From the NCBI GenBank assembly GCA_028691965.1, contig JAQUYE010000004.1:1-64000 (forward strand): a stretch of DNA of 64,000 nt, in the 5' to 3' direction. Both the position numbers and the translations under genes were made by a program. Positions within the stretch are counted from its first letter, which is position 1. Each line of letters starts with the position of its first letter. Positions 21,011-30,950 of the stretch are shown here, in pieces. The notes beneath the pieces are model-generated. The model was not told the DNA's origin. It saw nothing but the letters and a program-made list of their open reading frames with translations, and did not search any database. Origin of the DNA: Paludibacter sp. (GTDB taxonomy: Bacteria; Bacteroidota; Bacteroidia; Bacteroidales; Paludibacteraceae).

Positions 21011-21155
21011 TTACCTGTATTTTCGATAAGGGGGGTAGTCAAATTTAGATAGTTTTATCATTTTTTTTTGGTGGGCTTAGAAATTATTGTTATATTTAAT
21101 AATTAATTAAATATATGATTATCAGTTTTTTAATTTTAAAATTCAATGCTATATT

Positions 21156-21716
21156 ATGAGTAAATTTTCAATCATAATACCATGTAAGACCTATTCAAAG
21201 AGATTTTTAGAGCTGAATTATGGTAATCCTGTTGACTTCACTAAGGATAAAACTATTTATCCGGAATTCCGTAAAAAATTACAAAGGCAAAATAACCGCT
21301 ATGAAAAGAGATACCAGGACTGTAGTTTCTCCAGATACATAGATTCCATAGAAGTGAAAATAACAAGGGATGATTTTTACCGTTTTGGATGGGAGCTCAC
21401 AAAAACTGATCTTGTAAGTTTTAATAGGGAAATTGAATCTAGAGCTAAGATCTTTATGTATGTAATAGTATCAACACGTATGGCATTTGGCATGTCAATG
21501 ACTGATAGTATTGCTTATTTTCAGGATGCTTACGATTTCCCCGAGGATATATGGGCAAAGGAAAGTATAGTTAAAGACTGTCAGCGCAATCTATCGGTAA
21601 CTAAGAATGAGATCTTAAATAATATATCTTCACTAATAGATAAACTTTCGTTGGCGAAATTGTCAGTTAACGAGACAATATCTCATAATTTCAGAAAATC
21701 ATATGAAAAAGCTTGA
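21156..21716 (+). CDS. Hypothetical phage protein
   Basis: ORF. Confidence 0.5.
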   Translation: MSKFSIIIPCKTYSKRFLELNYGNPVDFTKDKTIYPEFRKKLQRQNNRYEKRYQDCSFSRYIDSIEVKITRDDFYRFGWELTKTDLVSFNREIESRAKIFMYVIVSTRMAFGMSMTDSIAYFQDAYDFPEDIWAKESIVKDCQRNLSVTKNEILNNISSLIDKLSLAKLSVNETISHNFRKSYEKA

Positions 21717-22176
21717 ATTTGATTTTAATGGCAACATGGGTGGCATTACCAGAATGTTTGCAATTCCTGAAAATTCTTATAAAAGAATTGTGCCTGATCA
21801 TACTAATAAAAAAGTAAGATTGGAAGTTAAGAATAGAGCTGATATTATTGATATTTATTTTATTGATGATACTGATACCTTTACTGAAGAGTATGATAAT
21901 GGACTTTATAAAGTACAGGTTAGTGCTATATTTCCAAAGTTAAACAGATTAACGCAACACGATTTAATTAAACTCGATACTGAAAATTGGCGTGTATTAT
22001 TTCAGGACAATAATGATAATATACGCTTAGCCGGTAACGATGACTATGCTTTAGAATTCAGGCGTATCGATACTACCGGTCGTATATCGGCACGAAATCA
22101 GGTTAGCTTTACTTTTTACGGAGCTCAAATTACTCCATGTTGTTTTATTGATCTTATTGAAATGGACGATTTATAA
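21703..22176 (+). CDS. Hypothetical phage protein
   Basis: ORF overlapping previous stop. Confidence 0.5.
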   Translation: MKKLEFDFNGNMGGITRMFAIPENSYKRIVPDHTNKKVRLEVKNRADIIDIYFIDDTDTFTEEYDNGLYKVQVSAIFPKLNRLTQHDLIKLDTENWRVLFQDNNDNIRLAGNDDYALEFRRIDTTGRISARNQVSFTFYGAQITPCCFIDLIEMDDL

Positions 22177-22215
22177 TGTTAATCAGCACTATATAGTTAA
22201 TCAGCAATAGGCTTC

Positions 22216-22251
22216 TGTCCTTTTGCTGTTTTTTTTTGTACTCTACTTTTG
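22216..22251 (+). promoter_or_regulatory. Phage late promoter-like element A
   Basis: TGTCCTTTT N19 TACTTTTG; 31 nt from G of GTCC to T of TTTG. Confidence 0.65.
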
Positions 22252-22269
22252 AGCAAATATTTAAATATT

Positions 22270-23388
22270 ATGGCAAAAGAAAGGGTAATTAATTTGATAG
22301 GTGGCATTTCCGAATGGAATATGTCATATTCATACATCAAATACATGATGGATGAATTGGGTGAAGGTCCTATTCATGTTAAATGCACTTCCCCTGGAGG
22401 TGATGTTAATCAGGCTCTACTGATCAAATCATTATTTGAGGACCATGGTGATGTAACAATCGAATATATTGGTTTCAATGCGTCGGCAGCAACCTTGATT
22501 GGGCATGGTGCATGCAAAACTACTATTCGAGAAGATTCATTGTACCTGGTTCATAAACCATCTATCTGGATTGATACATGGGGACGTATGAATGCTGACG
22601 AATTGGCGGCAGCTATACAAGAACTTGAAGGTCAAAAGAAAGATGCTGAAAAAATAACTCTTATGTTGGCTCAGGACTATGTTAATAGTCGTGGTATGGA
22701 AATGCAAGTAGTAGAGAAACTTATGAAAGAAAGCCGGTGGTTGACAGCTAAAGAAACGGTTGATCTTGGTTTAGTTGATGAGTTGATACCTACAAAATCA
22801 AAAAAGGCAACAATAACAAATGAAGCCATTGCTATGATGCATGCCAACGGCTATCCAATACCAGAAGAAGTAGAAGATTTATTAACAAATCAAATTCGAG
22901 ATTTAAATCCAGGACTTCTCAAACAAATCATGAATATTATTTCACCTAAAAATCAAATCTCAATGACAAAAGAATTTTCTTGTATCAATCAAGTGCTGTC
23001 TGTTGATGGTGTGGATGTAAAAGATGGAAAGGTAACTCTTACCGTTGAACAGCTAACTGCACTAAATCAGCACCTGTCTGATCGCGATTCGGAAGTAACT
23101 AATATTACTACCGAGCGTGATAATGCTATTCAAGCACAATCTACAGCCCAAAGTGCGTTAAATGATTTTACCACACAGGTAAATCAAATTGATCCTTCAG
23201 TAGCTGCTGCTGCTGACATAACTTCGAAAGTTGCAGCAATAACAGCTAAACTCTCATCAAGACCTGGTGCTAACCATTCTACTCCACAAGGTAAATCGGG
23301 TGCTAGCAATCAGTCAACTAATGATGCCGACTTCGACACTATCGATGCCCTGCCTCATAATCAGGCTGCCGACAAAGAAACGTATTAA
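22270..23388 (+). CDS. ClpP-like prohead protease / head maturation protein
   Basis: HVKCTSPGGDVNQALLIKSLF, NASAATLIGHGA, LVHKPSIW; start moved to 22270. Confidence 0.82.
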   Translation: MAKERVINLIGGISEWNMSYSYIKYMMDELGEGPIHVKCTSPGGDVNQALLIKSLFEDHGDVTIEYIGFNASAATLIGHGACKTTIREDSLYLVHKPSIWIDTWGRMNADELAAAIQELEGQKKDAEKITLMLAQDYVNSRGMEMQVVEKLMKESRWLTAKETVDLGLVDELIPTKSKKATITNEAIAMMHANGYPIPEEVEDLLTNQIRDLNPGLLKQIMNIISPKNQISMTKEFSCINQVLSVDGVDVKDGKVTLTVEQLTALNQHLSDRDSEVTNITTERDNAIQAQSTAQSALNDFTTQVNQIDPSVAAAADITSKVAAITAKLSSRPGANHSTPQGKSGASNQSTNDADFDTIDALPHNQAADKETY

Positions 23389-23407
23389 TCAGCTAAATAT
23401 TTAAATT

Positions 23408-24358
23408 ATGGCTATCAACAAAACTGACATTGTTATTGAATACGGCGCATATTATATTGCCGGAGGTCAAAATGAACAGCGCCTTAAAAGGCTGTTGCTG
23501 TTTGGTCGCGAGACTACTAAGTATGCGACTCAGGTAAAAACGGACGATACTGTCTACCGTCTTGCTAAGTCTACCATCTCCTCTCTTGTCCAAAGTTTCC
23601 AAAAAAGTTTCACACCTAAAGGTGATGTTACATTTACACCTAATCCAATTCAGCTATTTAAACTGAAAGTGGATATGGAAGTATATCCTGACGATATTGA
23701 AGATAGCTGGTTAGGATTTCTTGCCAGTAATTCTTTGACCCGGAAAGATTGGCCATTGGTAAGATATATACTTGAATCTCATGCTTTCGGAAAGATATCT
23801 GAAGACATGGAGCTCAACGAATACTACAAAGGTGTGTATGAAGCTCCTGTTGCAGGAACTGCCGGGACAAGTGGTAAATCGATGGACGGACTTAAAGTAA
23901 TATTGGGCAAAGATAATATCAATCGTTTGACGATGGATGCTCTGAATGCTTCAACTATTTACGATCAGGTTGAAAATGCTTTCGAACAAATCAGTGAGGT
24001 ATACCAAAATACCGAAATGATTGTAGCTATGGCCCCTAAATGGGCTCGCGCTTTTCTTAAGGATAAACGTACCCTTGGGTATTATACTATTGATGGCGCC
24101 AACAAAATTGACAACCGTCTTGATTTTGCACCTGCTGCTGTTGTTGGGTTGCCTTCGATGATCAATACCAACGACATTTTTATCACTACAAAATCAAACT
24201 TTCTTCATATTACCAAAAAGGGTGAAAATGCTGCTAAGGTTAATGTTGAAGAGGCAAAACGCTGTGTTAGTATTATGACTGACTGGTGGGAAGGTCTTGG
24301 TTTCGGCATTAACGAACTTGTTTGGACTAATGTTCCGGCATCTACTCCTGAATCGTAG
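23408..24358 (+). CDS. Phage major capsid protein (probable)
   Basis: Follows prohead protease; capsid-like size and composition. Confidence 0.7.
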   Translation: MAINKTDIVIEYGAYYIAGGQNEQRLKRLLLFGRETTKYATQVKTDDTVYRLAKSTISSLVQSFQKSFTPKGDVTFTPNPIQLFKLKVDMEVYPDDIEDSWLGFLASNSLTRKDWPLVRYILESHAFGKISEDMELNEYYKGVYEAPVAGTAGTSGKSMDGLKVILGKDNINRLTMDALNASTIYDQVENAFEQISEVYQNTEMIVAMAPKWARAFLKDKRTLGYYTIDGANKIDNRLDFAPAAVVGLPSMINTNDIFITTKSNFLHITKKGENAAKVNVEEAKRCVSIMTDWWEGLGFGINELVWTNVPASTPES

Positions 24359-24385
24359 TATTAACTATCTTAACAACTTTATGTT

Positions 24386-24955
24386 ATGACAAAACAAATA
24401 ACGTTAGAAAATATTGATCATGTTTTGGATGGTGGTAATATGGCTGGTATTCGTCCTCGTTTGGTATATGGGTATCACGAAGATGTTGCTGTATGGCCGG
24501 TAGAACCTGATGGGTCTACAGCCCCTGTATCACTGGATGCTGCCGGGGAACTGGTGGGTGATGTGATAATGAAACCTGGTACAAAAGCTTTTGTTCTCGA
24601 CTTCACTGAAGACGTTGGAAATCATCAGATGGCAGTTGTTGGTGAAACAGATGGCTTGCACGTGGATCATACCTTGAATATTATCAAGGCTAAAATCAAA
24701 TCAAGAATATTAGGATTTATGGCAGCTGCAATGGATCGTAAAATGTTCTTCATTGTTGAGGACGAAAACGATACGCATTACTTGATGGGTAACAAAAAAA
24801 GAGGTGCATCGATGGTTGCCAGTGATGGGACAGTTACTGGTACAGGTAGTGGTGATCGTAATCAGACTACTCTTCAATTTAAGTTCCGTACTCGTAAAGC
24901 TCTTATATATAAGGGCGACACAGAAGACATGCTTATTGAAGTCCCTGTATCATAA
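24386..24955 (+). CDS. Hypothetical head-associated/decoration protein
   Basis: Follows capsid gene. Confidence 0.45.
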   Translation: MTKQITLENIDHVLDGGNMAGIRPRLVYGYHEDVAVWPVEPDGSTAPVSLDAAGELVGDVIMKPGTKAFVLDFTEDVGNHQMAVVGETDGLHVDHTLNIIKAKIKSRILGFMAAAMDRKMFFIVEDENDTHYLMGNKKRGASMVASDGTVTGTGSGDRNQTTLQFKFRTRKALIYKGDTEDMLIEVPVS

Positions 24956-24976
24956 CCACCAATGTAAAGATAAGAG

Positions 24977-25006
24977 ACTCCTGATAATTTTCAGGAGTTT
25001 TTTTTT
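24977..25006 (+). terminator. Rho-independent terminator
   Basis: actcctga...tcaggagt + T run. Confidence 0.75.
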
Positions 25007-25041
25007 GTCCTTTTGCCACACTGAATATCGCACGTTCTTTG
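25006..25041 (+). promoter_or_regulatory. Phage late promoter-like element B
   Basis: TGTCCTTTT N19 GTTCTTTG, same 31-nt register. Confidence 0.6.
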
Positions 25042-25066
25042 ATATATAATTATAGCTAACAACATT

Positions 25067-25897
25067 ATGGAAGTACAACTATCAGTTCAACTTAGGAATG
25101 AAGTAACTAAGTGGCTTAATTCATCTAAAAAAAATATTGATGAAGGATTAAATCTTTTTGAAGAATCAGGATATAAACCAGGTGTTTGCAAGATTTTCAT
25201 TCAAAATCGTAATAGAGGGGATATACCTAAAAAGCTTGAAGCAGAACTTCGGTTGTTGCTACGTTATTATGCTAATCCTACTAGTCCGATACATCAGGAT
25301 CAGGTAAATGAATTTTACCAGAAACATAAATCTGAAAATGTTTTGCAACAAAAAACATTTATTGAGCCACTTGAGTACGATTTATATCCCACACAAGTTA
25401 AGGATTGCATTACCGAATTCAGAAACCTTTACACCGAACGAAGTAAAATGCATAATAAGCTAAAAAAGGACGGAGAAGGTAATTCAATTAACCAAACAGA
25501 TGCACGGGCACTTATAGTTGCTAAGATAGACGCCTGTAGTCGCAGAATGGATGAACTTTGGGCAGCAGTTGATGCCTGGAAAGCAAATCAGTATCTACCA
25601 TCTGATGATTTACTAGGTAATAAACTTATTTTGGAAAATATAAGAATTGCTAAATTGCATGTCCAGGATCCTAAATTCGAGTTGGGAAATGATATTACTA
25701 CTCTACGCAAACAGTCGGATAATTGGCGTACAAAGATTGTTAAGGCTAAAAATCGACTTAAATATCAATCAGACACGAAGAGTAATAAAGAAAATCCAAT
25801 GCCTGCAGGACCTAAAAGAATTAAAATAGAGAAAAGGATAAAAACACTAGAGATCCAAAAACTTGAAATTGACACTAAATTAGCAGAACTCTCATAA
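25067..25897 (+). CDS. Hypothetical phage protein (coiled-coil)
   Basis: ORF downstream of late promoter B. Confidence 0.5.
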   Translation: MEVQLSVQLRNEVTKWLNSSKKNIDEGLNLFEESGYKPGVCKIFIQNRNRGDIPKKLEAELRLLLRYYANPTSPIHQDQVNEFYQKHKSENVLQQKTFIEPLEYDLYPTQVKDCITEFRNLYTERSKMHNKLKKDGEGNSINQTDARALIVAKIDACSRRMDELWAAVDAWKANQYLPSDDLLGNKLILENIRIAKLHVQDPKFELGNDITTLRKQSDNWRTKIVKAKNRLKYQSDTKSNKENPMPAGPKRIKIEKRIKTLEIQKLEIDTKLAELS

Positions 25898-26481
25898 TGC
25901 TGGTTGAGATTAAGCCCATAATAAGAGAACTTTCTCATGTACGTTATGATCAGAAAAAGGAACCAGAATCATTTGATGTTTCTGGCTGTTCTGCGACATT
26001 TTATTCACGTCAGGAATTGATTACAAAATGCTTAGGTGAAATTGTCCGCGGTCAGGACAAACACTTTTGGAGTTTTGGAAATTTTAATATGATGAGACTA
26101 ATATTTTGGATATTAGACCAGATAGGTCCCTCTGAAATTATTATGAGTACTTATTCTATATCGCCAAAAACTATTCAGGGCGTAATTAACCGAAGAGAAA
26201 AACAGGTAATAAAAAATATCAGATTTATTGTTGATAATAGAGTTAGATCTATTTCGCCAAAACCTTTCAACTTGCTTGTTGCAAACTTTGATTATAGATG
26301 CATTTCAATTCATGCCAAAGTTGCATGTATTTGGAATGACGATTGGGAAATTACAATTGTTAGTAGTCAAAATGCAACAGATAATCCTAAGATGGAGAGG
26401 GGAGTTATTTATACAGATCATGAAGTATTTAAATTCGATAAGCAAATATTAGAAGATGCATTTAACAGAGGAACAACTTAA
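25897..26481 (+). CDS. PLD-like domain protein
   Basis: IHAKVACIWNDDWEITIVSSQNATDNPKMERG resembles HxK...SSxN PLD motif. Confidence 0.6.
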   Translation: MLVEIKPIIRELSHVRYDQKKEPESFDVSGCSATFYSRQELITKCLGEIVRGQDKHFWSFGNFNMMRLIFWILDQIGPSEIIMSTYSISPKTIQGVINRREKQVIKNIRFIVDNRVRSISPKPFNLLVANFDYRCISIHAKVACIWNDDWEITIVSSQNATDNPKMERGVIYTDHEVFKFDKQILEDAFNRGTT

Positions 26482-26731
26482 TATAATCGAAGAAATGGCC
26501 TACCGGCTAATAATACCAAGATTTGTTGCTATTAATATTGAAGTTGATGAAGATGATTTTTTAGAGGAAATTTCACAGCCAGGATCTCAAGTTAGAAAAG
26601 CGTATTACAAAGGACTTATTCGACATGATACCGATTTGAGGGAATCTATTATTAAGGCTGCTCATAATGGTAGTAATCCGGCTCAGGACCAATTAATTCG
26701 ATTGATGAATACTCTTATTTCTGCTTTATGA
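26456..26731 (+). CDS. Hypothetical phage protein
   Basis: ORF in operon. Confidence 0.45.
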   Translation: MHLTEEQLNIIEEMAYRLIIPRFVAINIEVDEDDFLEEISQPGSQVRKAYYKGLIRHDTDLRESIIKAAHNGSNPAQDQLIRLMNTLISAL

Positions 26732-27516
26732 ATAAAATAAAAATAGCGATTGTAATCCCATGCTGGAAGCGCTCAATAGTTCTGGAATATGTAATGAATC
26801 AATTTGATTTGTTGTATCAGAAGACTCCAAATTATGTCGATGTAATGGTGATTTACGTATTTTCTAAAAATGATCCGGAATTACCGCAAATGCTATTTAA
26901 TTACTTAAAATCAAATCATCAAAGAGATTATATATACTCAGCCAATGAATTTCTTGGACAAAAACTAAATGATGGCATTTGGCTTGCGTTAAATTATAAT
27001 TTTGATTACGTGATGAATTGTGGAAGTGATGATTTGATACATCCTAAATTGTTTGATTTGTACAAAAAACATTTGCTGAATAAAGAGCTTCTTTTTGGAA
27101 TTAACAAGTTGTATTTTTACAAAGACGATCAAGATCCATTGTTTTTTTCAGGGTATAATAAGCCATATGTAGTTGGAGCCGGACGAATGATACACAAAAG
27201 TATCCTTATGCACGTATTTAGTGAATATGGAGGACTTTATTCTAAGGATATAAATAGGGGTATGGATACAATGTCATCTAACAGAATGCATGAAATTGGA
27301 TATGTTGAAAAAACCGTTAATCCCGGCAAATTTCCATACGTAATTGATATAAAATCTAATATTAATATCAATAGTTTTCAAAAGATCAATAGGAGTGGAA
27401 ATGCTACAAAGCATATCGTACCGGCTGATCGTTATTATTTATTTCGTCACTTTAAAATATTGCAAGAATATGAGTTCCAAATCACCAATCTATCAGCCAA
27501 AAAAGTCTTTAGCTGA
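26728..27516 (+). CDS. Glycosyltransferase-like protein (GT-A/family 2-like)
   Basis: KIAIVIPCWKRSIVLEYVMNQFD ... NCGSDDLIHPKLFDLY. Confidence 0.65.
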   Translation: MNKIKIAIVIPCWKRSIVLEYVMNQFDLLYQKTPNYVDVMVIYVFSKNDPELPQMLFNYLKSNHQRDYIYSANEFLGQKLNDGIWLALNYNFDYVMNCGSDDLIHPKLFDLYKKHLLNKELLFGINKLYFYKDDQDPLFFSGYNKPYVVGAGRMIHKSILMHVFSEYGGLYSKDINRGMDTMSSNRMHEIGYVEKTVNPGKFPYVIDIKSNININSFQKINRSGNATKHIVPADRYYLFRHFKILQEYEFQITNLSAKKVFS

Positions 27517-28069
27517 ACAGCGTTACGAAGTAATATTAGCTCATATACTCGATCCTGAGAATTCGCCAATACCTGTTGAATATCAGGAACAATTTAACAG
27601 GGTTATATCAGCAGCAAAGATGCTGGATAATTTCCATCCATCATCGGTCATACCAAGATTACAGGCTAAATATCGTATATCCACGCGTCAGGCCAGGACA
27701 GATATACAGTTAAGTCAGGAACTATTTAAGTCTAAACATACGTTTGACTGGGATTATTGGCAGCAATGGCAGCTTAAAGATTTAGTTGATATAATTCGAA
27801 CTTGCAAATTGCAAGGCAAACATAAAGAGAGAGTTGCTGCACATAAGGTTCTACAGCAAGTTATTGGGGAAAAACAGGTCGGAACAGAAGACCCTAAACG
27901 TATGGAGAAGAATGTATACTATATTCAACTTAATAACAATTCAAATACAATCAATATCCCACTTGATAAAGTAAAAGGACTATCATCTAATGAAATACAG
28001 GTAATTGTTGAAGCTATGTCAACTAGTGTCGACACTGACGAACAAATTGCCGAAATACTTGATACATGA
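27470..28069 (+). CDS. Terminase small subunit-like protein
   Basis: Immediately upstream of large terminase; HTH-like; start at 27470. Confidence 0.55.
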   Translation: MSSKSPIYQPKKSLAEQRYEVILAHILDPENSPIPVEYQEQFNRVISAAKMLDNFHPSSVIPRLQAKYRISTRQARTDIQLSQELFKSKHTFDWDYWQQWQLKDLVDIIRTCKLQGKHKERVAAHKVLQQVIGEKQVGTEDPKRMEKNVYYIQLNNNSNTINIPLDKVKGLSSNEIQVIVEAMSTSVDTDEQIAEILDT

Positions 28070-29787
28070 TAAAAGAAGAATTTTGGGAAGAAAACATATC
28101 CCTTAACTCATTTCAAATTAGTGCTCAATTATTCAAAGCTAAGTTGAAGTATCTGATAGCTGGTAGGGCTACCGGAAAATCCTTTATTAATGGTGCTGAA
28201 GTTGATGAAAACGTAAGATTAATGCCACGAGGAATAACATCAGTTACCCAGGATACAATAGGGCAGGCCCTTACTAAAACTTTACCATCTACGTTTAAGT
28301 ATCTTGAAATGCTGGGTTATAAGAAGTATGATCCGAGGACTAAATCTGGCGATTATGTTGTTTGTGGTAAACCTCCAGCACATTTTTATGACCCTTTTGA
28401 AAAAGTAATGAGTCATGAACACATGATTACATTCAGTAATGGGCATGCACTGTATTTATTATCTCAGCTATCAGGTGCACGTGGTCCTAATGCTGATTAC
28501 AACATAACAGACGAAGCTCTTACAATCGACAAAATAAAATTTGACCAGGAGGCAGCTGCAACTAATCGCGGTAATGAAGAGGTTTTTGGATTTAAATCTA
28601 AAAATCCTGTTTATAAACACCATGGTTCTACATTTACGTCGTCGATGGGATACTTACCTGAACATAAATGGCTGACAGAGCCGGCAAAATATTACGAAGA
28701 TGAAGCAGGTATTCGCTTATTTGAGGTCTGGAATAAAATTGTTAATCTACAGCTGCAGCTAATAAAAGCTAAGCTAGATAATGAACAGATATTGGCTATT
28801 GAGCTGTGGAAAGAAACAATCCGTTTGCGAAAAGAAATAACACCATTTGTTTCAAAAGATGGTATTCTTTTTATGCTTTCCAATGCTTTTGATAATGTGC
28901 ATAATATTGGATTTTCCTACATAACTAAAATGTACCAGGTAATGGATCTGGTTACATTTATGATCGAAATACTTAATTATTTTATTGATAAAGTAACTGA
29001 CTGTTACTATTCAATTGATGATAGACATGTGTATTATAAGGCTGATAACGATGATTATATACGTGGAATTGCAGATGATAATAACTTTGACTGGGATGCT
29101 CTACAGAATAGACATTCATTATATGATGCAGACTGTGATGCTAATAAAGCTATAGAAATAACTCCCGACTGGGGTTCTAAGATATCGCTAATCGAAGTAT
29201 CTCAGGAGAGTATGTATGATTACGTTACAGGACTTATAACGCCATGCGATAATAATATTAACGAATTCTTTGTTAAGCCTGATGATAACCCTGATACTAT
29301 GATCAATGCTTTAATTGACAAGTTCTGTGATTATTATCGTCACCATAAAAAGAAAGTAGTTATATACACAGTCGATACATATGGTGATATAGTACTGGCC
29401 AGCTCAAAGAAAACCTATAATCAGCATGCTATATATCGCTTAGAGCGCAACAAGTGGAAGGTGATAGTACGTAAGCATCCAGGGAAAGAACCACCTCATA
29501 ATGATAAGTATTTGCTATGGAGATATATGCTAAATGAGACTGACCCTAAGTTGCCTCGTAAACGTTTTAACGGCACCAGGTGTAAGTATACATTGATATC
29601 CATGAATAATACATCAGTTATTCAAAAGACTGATGGTAAATTTCAGAAAAATAAAAAAAGCGAAGCACAAAGTTCTGTACTACCGGAAGAAGCTACTCAT
29701 TTTGGAGATGCAGTTGACAAACGAATATGGACTAAGTATGGTGCTCAGCTACGCAAGGACTCTACCTTTGTTTCCCCAAGATTATAG
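28066..29787 (+). CDS. Phage terminase large subunit
   Basis: LIAGRATGKSF Walker A, ADYNITDEA Walker B, nuclease-like VIYTVDTYGD. Confidence 0.82.
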   Translation: MIKEEFWEENISLNSFQISAQLFKAKLKYLIAGRATGKSFINGAEVDENVRLMPRGITSVTQDTIGQALTKTLPSTFKYLEMLGYKKYDPRTKSGDYVVCGKPPAHFYDPFEKVMSHEHMITFSNGHALYLLSQLSGARGPNADYNITDEALTIDKIKFDQEAAATNRGNEEVFGFKSKNPVYKHHGSTFTSSMGYLPEHKWLTEPAKYYEDEAGIRLFEVWNKIVNLQLQLIKAKLDNEQILAIELWKETIRLRKEITPFVSKDGILFMLSNAFDNVHNIGFSYITKMYQVMDLVTFMIEILNYFIDKVTDCYYSIDDRHVYYKADNDDYIRGIADDNNFDWDALQNRHSLYDADCDANKAIEITPDWGSKISLIEVSQESMYDYVTGLITPCDNNINEFFVKPDDNPDTMINALIDKFCDYYRHHKKKVVIYTVDTYGDIVLASSKKTYNQHAIYRLERNKWKVIVRKHPGKEPPHNDKYLLWRYMLNETDPKLPRKRFNGTRCKYTLISMNNTSVIQKTDGKFQKNKKSEAQSSVLPEEATHFGDAVDKRIWTKYGAQLRKDSTFVSPRL

Positions 29788-30299
29788 ATTTTATTTATTT
29801 TGATTCAATGTACACGCTGATATTAAAATTCTTCGTGCACAGGACTGCCCCCCCGACTGGCTGTCATATTTCCTGAAATTGTGCGGGTTTCGTTGCTGTC
29901 GGGTACAGGGCGGGGGGTAGTTTGTAAACAAACATACCGACATAGTCGGATTTTTACATCTTATCTAATTTGCTTTATGATACATATATATGTTGTTTTT
30001 AACATATATTATTATTTTGTGAAAAAATCGCTCATACAAACTGAATTTAATTAGCTGTTTTTATTTTCTGAAGTTTGTAATCAAAATATATTTTTTAGTC
30101 TTAAATGCTCAGTTAAACTTGTACCCGTTCTCATATTTTGTGATACAATATTGTTTTGAATTTTATATATGCCTGTTATACTGTGTGTTACACTTGTTTT
30201 ATATCTTTTAATTTTGTATCTTTACTATGTAAATAAGAGATTTACAAACAATTAAACATTAAGAACTGGCGGCAACAGTATAAAATCGGCATCAGAATA

Positions 30300-30752
30300 A
30301 TGACTACTTATAAATCAAAGCTTCCTGAAATTTCTTTAAAGTACAAAACAGGTGAAATTTACAAAACAAAAATTCAGTCCTCAACAGACCTGTTTAATGT
30401 AATGTATAAAATGTTCAATTCCGATACAATAGAATACAGCGAAGAGGTAATAGTACTATTTCTTAACAATGCAAATAACACAATAGGATGGATGAAACAT
30501 AGCTCCGGCGGAACTTGTCATACTATTGTTGATATTAAAATAATCCTAGCTACAGCTTTACAGTGTGGCGCCAGTTGTGTGACTCTTGCACATAACCACC
30601 CGAGTGGACAGACCTTTCCAAGTCGTGAGGATGATAAGGTGACAGCCAGGCTCAAAGCAGGCTGTGAGGCCATTGGAATAAGGCTACTAGACCATATAAT
30701 TGTTTGCTCCGAATCTACATATTATTCTTATTGTGATGATGCAAAAATCTAA
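30300..30752 (+). CDS. JAB/MPN (RadC-like) domain protein
   Basis: AHNHPSGQTFPSREDDKVTARLKAGCEAIGIRLLDHIIV. Confidence 0.88.
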   Translation: MTTYKSKLPEISLKYKTGEIYKTKIQSSTDLFNVMYKMFNSDTIEYSEEVIVLFLNNANNTIGWMKHSSGGTCHTIVDIKIILATALQCGASCVTLAHNHPSGQTFPSREDDKVTARLKAGCEAIGIRLLDHIIVCSESTYYSYCDDAKI

Positions 30753-30894
30753 ATAATGATTTTGTAGGTAAATGTACCCTGGCTTTGTATAAGTCGGGGC
30801 ACATTTTTATCGTCTACTTTTTTGTCGCGTCAAAAAAGTAGCAAAAAAGACGCCTTTGCCCTTATTGGGCAATAAATAGGAAGTATTTTTTTTG

Positions 30895-30930
30895 TGTCCT
30901 TTTCTTGTGAAATGGATGTAAATAAATTTG
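30895..30930 (+). promoter_or_regulatory. Phage late promoter-like element C
   Basis: TGTCCTTTT N19 TAAATTTG, 31-nt register. Confidence 0.7.
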
Positions 30931-30950
30931 TATCGAATAATAATGTCTAT

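Noticed and set aside
30300-30752. RadC-like protein as evidence for a host genomic island separate from the phage
   Set aside because: Short MPN/JAB proteins of this kind occur on many mobile elements and it is flanked by phage genes on both sides.
30894-30950. N-terminal extension of the 375-aa ORF starting at GTG 30894
   Set aside because: Lies within late promoter-like element C; the ATG at 30951 fits the spacing seen at the other elements.
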